Origin: Propionibacteriaceae bacterium
Lineage (GTDB): Bacteria; Actinomycetota; Actinomycetes; Propionibacteriales; Propionibacteriaceae
Assembly (NCBI GenBank): GCA_021323255.1
Contig: JAJTCL010000206.1
Span: 1 to 5,526 of the forward strand
Reading direction: 5' to 3'
Length of the DNA stretch: 5,526 nt
Below, in pieces: positions 1-4,449 of the stretch. Every line of letters begins with the position of its first letter. The first letter of the stretch is position 1. Under the pieces are notes generated by a model that was not told the DNA's origin, made no database searches, and worked only from the letters and a program-made list of their open reading frames with translations. The position numbers and the translations under genes are program-made.

Positions 1-1
1 G

Positions 2-136
2 CTCGACGAGAAGCTCAAGGCGCAGCTTGCTCCCCATCTGTCCGGTCAGGGCACCGCCAAGTTCCTCTTGGCGCAACCGATTCCCCACGAGCTGATCACA
101 GCTCTGGTCCAGCGACTGGTTGCGCAGCGCGGCTAA
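2..136 (+). CDS. C-terminal end of a DUF1801-like protein (5' partial)
   Basis: Only the last 44 codons are present; the gene begins outside the window. The reading frame is open from base 2 to a TAA at 134-136. The segment reads LAPHLSGQGTAKFLLAQPIP followed by HELITALVQRLVAQRG. This resembles the end of DUF1801 (YdhG-like) proteins, where a glycine-containing turn leads to a short strand, a 'P-x-P' turn and a final amphipathic helix ending in Arg. Some members of that fold are called iron chaperones, but the biochemical role of most is unknown and nothing here decides it. The gene converges on the secreted-protein gene at 296-1186. The family call rests on a short tail, so it is moderate. 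Confidence 0.6.
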   Translation, partial: LDEKLKAQLAPHLSGQGTAKFLLAQPIPHELITALVQRLVAQRG

Positions 137-201
137 TGGTCCACGGGGCCCCGCGGCGGCATCCTCATGACCAGTCCTACAGGTCAGGCCGCTGGGGGGT
201 G

Positions 202-286
202 AACATCCCACGCAGCATGGGACGTTGCGCTGTGCATGGCTTGCACGCCGCGTACAGCGTGGGCATCCCACGCAGCGTGAGATGTT
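202..286 (-). repeat. Tandem pair of stem-loop repeats between convergent genes
   Basis: Two copies of an imperfect palindrome lie exactly 60 bp apart, at 202-226 and 262-286. Both share the 13-mer CATCCCACGCAGC (204-216 and 264-276); the other arm differs. Each folds around the loop 212-216 or 272-276. Read as minus-strand RNA, the internal mismatches of both stems (205/223, 211/217 and 268/280) become G-U wobbles; read as plus-strand RNA they are A-C mismatches. This favours a structure made from the minus-strand transcript, just 3' of the TAG at 296-298. No U-tract follows. A third hairpin, GCGTGGG-CAT-CCCACGC at 257-273, overlaps the second copy and would exclude it. Likely roles are terminator or 3'-end stabiliser. 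Confidence 0.6.
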
Positions 287-295
287 GCCGGCAGA

Positions 296-1186
296 CTACC
301 CGGTCACGTTGACCGGTATTTCGATAGGAGGGGTCTGGCGATACAGATCGCTGATCTTGTAGGCGTGCTTCTCGAGCTTCAGCGCGTCCTGGCGAGCCTT
401 CGCCAACTCATCCGGGCTTAATTGCCTGATCCCCATCAACACCAGCGTCTCGCCTTCCGGATCGTCGACAAAGCCGACCCGGACGTTGCCCACTCCAGGC
501 GCGTAGTACTTGCGCTGCTGTCCGCTTTCTGGATCGAGCGGGCTCCGCTCTTCAGTGATCATGACGTTCTCGTAGCAGTCGAGCGGGACACAGGTCTTCT
601 GTTGCATCTTGTAGACCTTCGCGCAGTCCAAGAATTCGATATCGGGTGACCAACCCTGGAGATATTCGGCTGTTCCCAGCTGAGGGTCCGCCAGCATGAT
701 GTTGCCAGGCACGGCCTTATCGAGACCGGAAATCCAGGTGTCGGGAGCCCCGCTGAACTCTCCGTCCTCATACTCCTCGGGATACTCGCCGAGATTCCAG
801 AGATTTCCGGCATTGTCCTGCGCATGAAAGGCGAGCTCCGCTTCCTGAAGCTCCCCTTCGTTGATGTCTTCCTCCAGGATGACCACAACCCGTACGCCGT
901 TGATCATCTTGGTGAGGTCGGTGACGGTTGACACCACCTGGTGGGGTAGTAGCCCACCGCCGCGATCAGCCTCTCCAGACAGGATGAACTGCGTCCCTGG
1001 AGTCCGGGGATCCCATTGATTGTCGATCTTGGGTGGATTGGGAAAGTTGGCCGGATCAAACTGGGCCGCCGTATTGCAGGGCGGCTGCCGGCCATCATCC
1101 GCGGATGCTGCAACCGAATTCGCGAAGAACAGCAGGAAAGTAACGAGAATGGTCAAAACGGCTGGACGGACCCGGTCGCTGGGCAT
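296..1186 (-). CDS. Secreted protein of unknown function
   Basis: This 296-residue protein has a Sec-type signal peptide: Arg5 and Arg7, a hydrophobic stretch at about 9-24, and a probable cleavage site after Ala-Ser-Ala (27-29). The mature part contains IDNQWDPRTPGTQF (54-67), then beta-rich sequence with HAQDNAGNLWNLGEY (121-135), PGNIMLADPQLG (160-171) and KYYAPGVGNVRVG (226-238). From memory, this series matches a family of exported actinobacterial proteins usually annotated as hypothetical; I know of no assigned function and no catalytic motif is visible. Cysteines at 37, 188, 199 and 204 could form two disulfides outside the cell. The ATG has a purine-rich ribosome site (GAGG at 1194-1197, 7-nt spacing), and this start gives a proper signal peptide. 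It is followed by the stem-loop pair at 202-286 and appears monocistronic. Confidence 0.85.
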   Translation of the reverse strand: MPSDRVRPAVLTILVTFLLFFANSVAASADDGRQPPCNTAAQFDPANFPNPPKIDNQWDPRTPGTQFILSGEADRGGGLLPHQVVSTVTDLTKMINGVRVVVILEEDINEGELQEAELAFHAQDNAGNLWNLGEYPEEYEDGEFSGAPDTWISGLDKAVPGNIMLADPQLGTAEYLQGWSPDIEFLDCAKVYKMQQKTCVPLDCYENVMITEERSPLDPESGQQRKYYAPGVGNVRVGFVDDPEGETLVLMGIRQLSPDELAKARQDALKLEKHAYKISDLYRQTPPIEIPVNVTG

Positions 1187-1275
1187 TAAGCCCCCTCTCT
1201 CAGCGCAACCCGCATGCCAAAGCCCGGTGGCCGAGATAACGTGGAGCCCTATTCCCCAGCTCTTAGCGTAGGCAG

Positions 1276-1340
1276 ATCGACGCAGAGAAGTCGATGCATA
1301 TATGTGTCCATATTTGACCTATCGCGTATCGATTTGATCT
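1276..1340. promoter_or_regulatory. Repeat-dense AT-rich control region upstream of the secreted-protein gene
   Basis: Within the 272-bp gap at 1187-1458, this short AT-richer stretch holds three adjacent symmetric elements. An inverted repeat ATCGAC-N8-GTCGAT lies at 1276-1295, a second, ATATG-TGTC-CATAT, at 1300-1313, and a direct repeat ATTTGAYCT at 1312-1320 and 1332-1340. The direct-repeat copies are 20 bp apart, close to two helical turns. It lies 90-154 bp before the ATG of the minus-strand gene ending at 296. No convincing -35/-10 pair could be fixed on either strand. The rest of the gap (1187-1275 and 1341-1458) shows only a short GCAAC-GA-GTTGC palindrome at 1410-1421 and no gene. 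A regulatory role is inferred from position and repeat density. Confidence 0.35.
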
Positions 1341-1458
1341 AGCCGTGTTGTAGCTACTCGCCCATCGCGCTTGGATCCGCTCGCGGGGCGCAGCTAACTG
1401 CGGGATGCTGCAACGAGTTGCGCCAACGGTGATCTTCGAGCCGCTGGCAGGATGCTCG

Positions 1459-2403
1459 CTATTTCCACATGTGGAGACGCACAGTCGTCCCTGATTCGGT
1501 GGAACGCAGCTGCACGAGGTCGCACTTCCGGTTCGCCGCGGACAGCCCGTCGCGGTCACTGGAGGCCAGCGCTCGGCGCCCCGCCAACACATCGTCGATC
1601 ATGGTGTCGTCGGACACTTCACAGATCAGCGCGTGTGGCGCGTCCCAAATCCGAATGGTCCCTTCAATCGCGCCCCGCCGCAGACTGCAGGACGCGAGCC
1701 GCCGGGTTGTTGCGGCCACCTCAGTCACCTTGTCTGACCAGAGACCAGCGCCGTAAGCCTCCAAAGTCAAGATGTTGAAGACACGGTCGACAGACTCCGA
1801 AGTGAAGCTGTACTCCGCTGGTTTGCCCTCCAGCTCAGGAAGGTCTGAACTGAACATCGCCTCGACATGGGCGCGACCGCCATATTGGGAGTTTCCGTGG
1901 TAGCGGTCCCCATCCATGACGGCCGGGTGGCTGCGATGGGCTTCGGAGATGACTGACGGATCGAGACCTTCAAGGTCGTAGGGGCAGATCAACCACAGTG
2001 GAATCTTTGGATCAACCGCCACATTGAGCAGAGCCTCATGCATCTGGCATTCAAGAATCTCTTCAGGCCGTCGTCCTGCCCAGATGGGTTCCCCTATTCC
2101 GCGTACCGGACGGCCCAGGCCCGAGTGCTGATCCACAAACTTCTGCCACGCGGGAATGATGCGCGCGGGGTTGCCGCCGAGCTTGGCCATGTCGACGAAT
2201 TTGACCTTACGTACCTGAGTCCCCAAGCTCTCTCGCAACCAGTCGGCATGGCGCCGCACGACAGCGACCATGACCGCTTCGCCCGCTGCGAGCCCGTCCT
2301 GAACGAATGGTCCGAGGACGGAGGCATAGTCGTCCGGATCACGCCACATGAACGCCTCGTGTCGATAGCTCTGCTGCGCTCTTGGTGGTGCGGCTTGCGG
2401 CAT
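1459..2403 (-). CDS. MEDS-domain regulator with degenerate anti-sigma HATPase domain
   Basis: The protein has two domains (314 residues from the ATG at 2403). Residues about 14-162 are a MEDS domain, as in DcmR: YRHEAFMW near the start, FVQDGLAAGEAV, NPARIIPAWQKF, VRGIGEPIWAGRRPEE, HEALLN, LICPYDLEGL and SHPAV. Residues about 210-312 match the RsbW/SpoIIAB-type HATPase fold, ending CDLVQLRS and TTVRLHM. This architecture is usually annotated as an RsbA-family anti-sigma regulator. The usual N-box ELATNS reads RLASCS here (235-240), so the Glu and Asn needed for catalysis and Mg-ATP binding are Arg235 and Cys239; the later D-x-G and GLW motifs read DDT and GLS. ATP binding is doubtful. I chose the ATG at 2403 because AGGAA (2410-2414) sits 6 nt upstream and related proteins begin shortly before RHEA. 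The GTG at 2451 would add 16 residues and has no ribosome site. Confidence 0.87.
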   Translation of the reverse strand: MPQAAPPRAQQSYRHEAFMWRDPDDYASVLGPFVQDGLAAGEAVMVAVVRRHADWLRESLGTQVRKVKFVDMAKLGGNPARIIPAWQKFVDQHSGLGRPVRGIGEPIWAGRRPEEILECQMHEALLNVAVDPKIPLWLICPYDLEGLDPSVISEAHRSHPAVMDGDRYHGNSQYGGRAHVEAMFSSDLPELEGKPAEYSFTSESVDRVFNILTLEAYGAGLWSDKVTEVAATTRRLASCSLRRGAIEGTIRIWDAPHALICEVSDDTMIDDVLAGRRALASSDRDGLSAANRKCDLVQLRSTESGTTVRLHMWK

Positions 2404-2409
2404 AACGGT

Positions 2410-2414
2410 TTCCT
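2410..2414 (-). promoter_or_regulatory. Ribosome binding site deciding the start of the MEDS gene
   Basis: On the minus strand AGGAA lies 6 nt before the ATG at 2403-2401. The in-frame GTG at 2451-2449 has no purine-rich stretch upstream, so this site favours the shorter 314-residue product. Confidence 0.65.
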
Positions 2415-2507
2415 GAAACAATTTTTGCAGTCGGCGTCGCTCGGGGTTCACGACACTGGTGCGGCCGCATCTCGGGGCTCAAATGCTTGCTCGCGAGGTC
2501 TCGTCGT

Positions 2508-2535
2508 ACCTTACCGAAGCCGCCGCCGGGGCCAA
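2508..2535 (-). promoter_or_regulatory. Candidate promoter of the MEDS gene
   Basis: On the minus strand a -35-like TTGGCC (2535-2530) and a -10-like TAAGGT (2513-2508) are separated by 16 bp, which predicts a start near 2501 and a leader of about 98 nt. The hexamers match the consensus only in part. An overlapping, weaker SigB-like reading (GTTT ... CGGTAA with a spacer of about 18 nt) is also possible. Confidence 0.3.
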
Positions 2536-2563
2536 AACCCCTCCTCCGTCGAGACGGACCGTT

Positions 2564-2579
2564 TGTGATCCGAATCACC
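2564..2579. promoter_or_regulatory. CRP/FNR-family operator-like palindrome
   Basis: TGTGA-TCCGAA-TCACC matches the CRP-type consensus TGTGA-N6-TCACA at 9 of 10 conserved positions, and its core GTGAT-CCGA-ATCAC is a perfect inverted repeat. Actinobacterial CRP homologues recognise closely related sites. It lies between divergent genes, about 160 bp before the MEDS ATG and 215 bp before the CBS ATG. If the candidate promoter at 2508-2535 is real, the site is centred about 70 bp upstream of its start, a usual activator position. Binding is not shown. Confidence 0.5.
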
Positions 2580-2625
2580 GGGCGATGGCTGATTTATTGC
2601 AGCCCTGCGAAAGATCTTTTGGCAC

Positions 2626-2656
2626 TGATCGCCATGATCGCCAAGAAACACTTGGC
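2626..2656. repeat. Tandem 9-bp repeat running into an inverted repeat
   Basis: TGATCGCCA occurs twice head to tail (2626-2634, 2635-2643). The second copy runs into the perfect inverted repeat GCCAAG-AAACA-CTTGGC (2640-2656). A further TTGGC at 2619-2623 precedes the set, so three TGGC/GCCA half-sites share a short stretch about 75 bp before the SigB-like promoter of the CBS gene. This could be an operator for a dimeric regulator; no family is identifiable. Confidence 0.4.
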
Positions 2657-2731
2657 AAATTGATGACATCGGTTCCGTACGGGGCTGCGTCGGAGGCTGG
2701 TGCCTAGCGGTCCACGGGGCAACGAAAGCCA

Positions 2732-2756
2732 GTTTGCTCCCTCTCGCATCGGGTAG
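2732..2756 (+). promoter_or_regulatory. SigB/SigF-type stress promoter of the CBS gene
   Basis: GTTT (2732-2735), exactly 15 bases, then GGGTAG (2751-2756). This matches the general-stress sigma consensus known for SigB of Gram-positives and SigF of mycobacteria and Streptomyces (GTTT-N about 15-GGGTAT), with one mismatch in the last base. The predicted transcript starts near 2763, giving a leader of about 30 nt that contains the strong ribosome site at 2779-2785. Position, spacing and strand all agree with driving the CBS gene. Confidence 0.6.
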
Positions 2757-2778
2757 GGAAGCGACGAACCCCAAACTC

Positions 2779-2785
2779 AAGGAGG
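2779..2785 (+). promoter_or_regulatory. Strong ribosome binding site of the CBS gene
   Basis: AAGGAGG with 8-nt spacing to the ATG at 2794. It fixes the start against an in-frame TTG at 2734, which lies inside the SigB-like promoter and has no ribosome site. Confidence 0.85.
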
Positions 2786-2793
2786 AGTCCATC

Positions 2794-3210
2794 ATGGCGA
2801 CAGCCCGAGAGCTGATGACAGAGGGCGCGGAATGTGTCAACTCGACCGAGTCCCTAGTCGAGGCAGCCCGCAAGATGCGCGACCTTGACGTTGGTGCGCT
2901 ACCGATCTGTGGTGAAGATCAGCGCCTGAAGGGCATGCTCACTGACCGCGACATCGTCGTGAAATGCCTTGCGGAAGGCAACGATCCGAACTCCGTCACG
3001 GCGGGCGACCTGGCCCAAGGCAAGCCGGTGACCATTGGGGCCGATGATTCAGCGGAAGAGACCCTCAGGACCATGGCGAAACACCAGGTACGTCGCCTGC
3101 CGGTCATTGACGGACACCAACTTGTCGGCATCGTCGCGCAGGCGGATGTGGCTCGAGCACTCCCCAACGAGGTCGTTGGACACGTTCTGGAGGAGGTCTC
3201 AGAGACGTGA
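2794..3210 (+). CDS. Two-CBS-domain protein, Hrp1-like
   Basis: The 138-residue protein is two CBS domains and little else: CBS1 at about 8-60 (GALPICGEDQRLKGMLTDRD) and CBS2 at about 74-124 (HQVRRLPVIDGHQLVGIV). It resembles Mycobacterium tuberculosis hypoxic response protein 1 (Hrp1, Rv2626c; about 143 residues) along its whole length, including ARELM near the start, the LTDRDIV turn and VRRLPVI. Cys14 and Cys39 fall at positions I recall as the disulfide pair of Hrp1. CBS pairs commonly sense adenine nucleotides, but no effector or partner domain is present and the role of Hrp1 itself is unclear. The start is set by the AAGGAGG site. In M. tuberculosis the gene belongs to the DosR regulon; I saw no clear DosR box here, but a SigB-type promoter sits upstream. 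Hairpins at 3219-3314 end the unit. Confidence 0.93.
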   Translation: MATARELMTEGAECVNSTESLVEAARKMRDLDVGALPICGEDQRLKGMLTDRDIVVKCLAEGNDPNSVTAGDLAQGKPVTIGADDSAEETLRTMAKHQVRRLPVIDGHQLVGIVAQADVARALPNEVVGHVLEEVSET

Positions 3211-3218
3211 GTCCCAGC

Positions 3219-3247
3219 GTCGCCGGCTGACTCGGTTCGGCGGCGAC
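3219..3247 (+). terminator. Hairpin just after the CBS gene
   Basis: A perfect 7-bp inverted repeat, GTCGCCG (3219-3225) with CGGCGAC (3241-3247), and a 15-nt loop begins 9 bp after the stop codon. There is no U-tract. It may be a minor terminator ahead of the larger one at 3267-3314. Confidence 0.4.
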
Positions 3248-3266
3248 CTGTGGCTTCAGCAACGAC

Positions 3267-3314
3267 GAGGCCATCGTTGTCGGCGGTCCCCGATCCGCCT
3301 TCAACGATGGCCTC
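3267..3314. terminator. Long bidirectional terminator hairpin between convergent genes
   Basis: A perfect 13-bp outer stem pairs GAGGCCATCGTTG (3267-3279) with CAACGATGGCCTC (3302-3314). After a 2/2 internal loop (TC/TT) there is a 5-bp inner stem, GGCGG (3282-3286) with CCGCC (3295-3299), and an 8-nt loop. No U-tract follows on either strand, which is common for actinobacterial terminators. Its place between the CBS gene and the convergent deacetylase gene suggests it stops transcription from both sides. Confidence 0.75.
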
Positions 3315-3325
3315 TGGTGTGTGCG

Positions 3326-3346
3326 GTTGCCTGTGGTTGAGGCAAC
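3326..3346 (-). terminator. Hairpin directly abutting the deacetylase stop codon
   Basis: The 7-bp perfect inverted repeat GTTGCCT (3326-3332) with AGGCAAC (3340-3346) has a 7-nt loop and begins at the base after the minus-strand TGA (3349-3347). With the large hairpin at 3267-3314 it forms a double structure at the 3' end of the deacetylase mRNA. There is no U-tract. Confidence 0.5.
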
Positions 3347-4270
3347 TCAACGCAGATAATCCGATAACCGCACGAACCGGAAGTTGCGTCGGCTCAACTT
3401 AGGCAGCGCGACGTTGATCCCCTCCGCTGTGCCGCCGTCCGGTCGGTTCATGTGGGCGAGGATGATCGAGCCTGGCTTGCTGCTCAGCATCGCGTCAGCT
3501 ACTTGGGTCGCCGAATAGCTGGCGCCGGCGTCGCCGAGTACGTTGAAATTGACCACCTGCAAACCAAGATCGTTCACAGCGCGGACAGCCACGTCGTCGT
3601 AGTACGCCGTGCCCGAGCGAAAGAATGCCGGTACGTTGCCGGTGAGCTTGGTGATCAGGCGCTGGTTGACCGCCACCTCATCGACCACTTGGGCAACGCT
3701 GCCGGTGCCGGCAATGCCGTAGACCGATCGACCCGTCACCGACAACGGTCGATGCACGGTCCCGTGGTTGGCGATTTCGAACAGTGGGTCGGCTGCCAGC
3801 TGTTGGAACCTGCGTGGATTGGCATCGATCCAGCGCGCGTTGATGAACAGCGTCGCCGGCACCCGCTCCCGTCGCAGCGTTTTGATGAGTTCCGCGTCAT
3901 AGCCGCTACCTGCTCGGCCGCCACATGCATCCAGGGTGAGAGCAACGACGCGGTCGGTGGTTGGCAGCCGTAACACCACGCGTGGCACAGCCTCCCCCCA
4001 GGCGGTGGGACGCTTGCCCGAATACCGCCGGATGATGGTCTTCCGCGACGTGCGGCCGTCGCCAACCGATCGACTGGGAATTGGATCCGGCTCAGCAGAT
4101 GCTGCTGGAACGCTCGGAGAGGCAGATACGGAGCTCCCTGGAGGTGTCGGCTCCGGGGGTGCCGTCCCGCCCGGACTGGCCGCACTGCTCGAGCTTGTGT
4201 TCGGCGGACTGCAGCCCAGGACAGTGCACGAGAGGGTCCCAAGCAGGAAGGTCCTGCGCTTGACATCCAC
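3347..4270 (-). CDS. Polysaccharide deacetylase (NodB family), probable Tat lipoprotein
   Basis: From the GTG at 4270 the product has 307 residues. The N-terminus KRRTFLLGTL is a twin-arginine signal, followed by a lipobox-like VLGC with Cys20, so the protein is probably lipid-anchored outside the membrane. Residues about 21-70 are a Ser/Pro/Ala/Gly-rich tether. The NodB domain covers about 98-305: motif 1 VVALTLDACGG (Asp114 as likely base), motif 2 HGTVH (His169, His173, metal), motif 3 RSGTAYYD (Arg218, Asp225), DAG near Asp247, and motif 5 ILAH (His273). The usual second Asp of TFDDG is Ala115, as I recall for the DACGG subgroup, so two His may carry most metal binding. The likely substrate is an N-acetylated cell-wall glycan. 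The ATG at 4423 would put 51 unrelated residues before the signal peptide and extend toward the divergent gene's promoter, so I rejected it. Confidence 0.88.
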   Translation of the reverse strand: MDVKRRTFLLGTLSCTVLGCSPPNTSSSSAASPGGTAPPEPTPPGSSVSASPSVPAASAEPDPIPSRSVGDGRTSRKTIIRRYSGKRPTAWGEAVPRVVLRLPTTDRVVALTLDACGGRAGSGYDAELIKTLRRERVPATLFINARWIDANPRRFQQLAADPLFEIANHGTVHRPLSVTGRSVYGIAGTGSVAQVVDEVAVNQRLITKLTGNVPAFFRSGTAYYDDVAVRAVNDLGLQVVNFNVLGDAGASYSATQVADAMLSSKPGSIILAHMNRPDGGTAEGINVALPKLSRRNFRFVRLSDYLR

Positions 4271-4437
4271 CCCGATCCCCCGATTTACCCGTGCTTGATC
4301 GCCCCGGCCGCAATTCAGACTAAACCCATTGCCCTGAGCTATGCGGTGGCCAACAAGAGCGGATGGTCGAAGGAGTGCCGTGCTGCGTTGCCGGTAGCAC
4401 GGGCTGTTCGCGTTCAGCCGCATTAGTGCAGCCGACC

Positions 4438-4443
4438 TACAGT
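4438..4443 (+). promoter_or_regulatory. -10 element placing the transcript start at the ATG (leaderless)
   Basis: TACAGT fits the actinobacterial -10 pattern TANNNT and is separated from the ATG at 4450 by exactly six bases (GGCGCC), so transcription would start at the A of the ATG. No Shine-Dalgarno sequence precedes this ATG, which agrees with a leaderless mRNA. A -35 element is not obvious. The remaining gap 4271-4437 holds the leader and probable promoter of the divergent deacetylase, with only a weak -10-like TAGTCT (4322-4317). Confidence 0.6.
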
Positions 4444-4449
4444 GGCGCC

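Noticed and set aside
1410..1421. GCAAC-GA-GTTGC as a terminator of the MEDS gene
   Set aside because: The arms are 5 bp and the loop is 2 nt, which is too tight for a stable hairpin; no U-tract follows. No clear terminator was found for this gene.
2404..2451. N-terminal extension of the MEDS protein from the GTG at 2451
   Set aside because: No ribosome site precedes that GTG, whereas AGGAA sits 6 nt before the ATG at 2403 and relatives start close to the RHEA motif.
2528..2541. GGGG-CCAAAA-CCCC as a possible DosR box for the Hrp1-like gene
   Set aside because: It lacks the GGGACT...AGTCCC core of the DosR consensus and is over 250 bp from the start codon.
2459..2707. Possible 82-residue plus-strand ORF in the divergent control region
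   Set aside because: It begins at a GTG without a ribosome site, has no recognisable pattern, and covers the CRP-like and operator-like elements. It looks like chance open frame in GC-rich DNA.
2709..2720. GGTCCACGGGGC, also found at 138-149, as a possible dispersed repeat
   Set aside because: Only 12 bases match, the flanks are unrelated, and neither copy has symmetry or shared context. Chance in GC-rich sequence is likely.
4271..4423. N-terminal extension of the deacetylase to the ATG at 4423
   Set aside because: It would bury the Tat signal and lipobox 51 residues inside the protein and would extend toward the promoter of the divergent gene.
4363..4449. N-terminal extension of the RseB-like protein to 4363
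   Set aside because: The extra residues are not signal-like, and the -10 element TACAGT lies within this segment.
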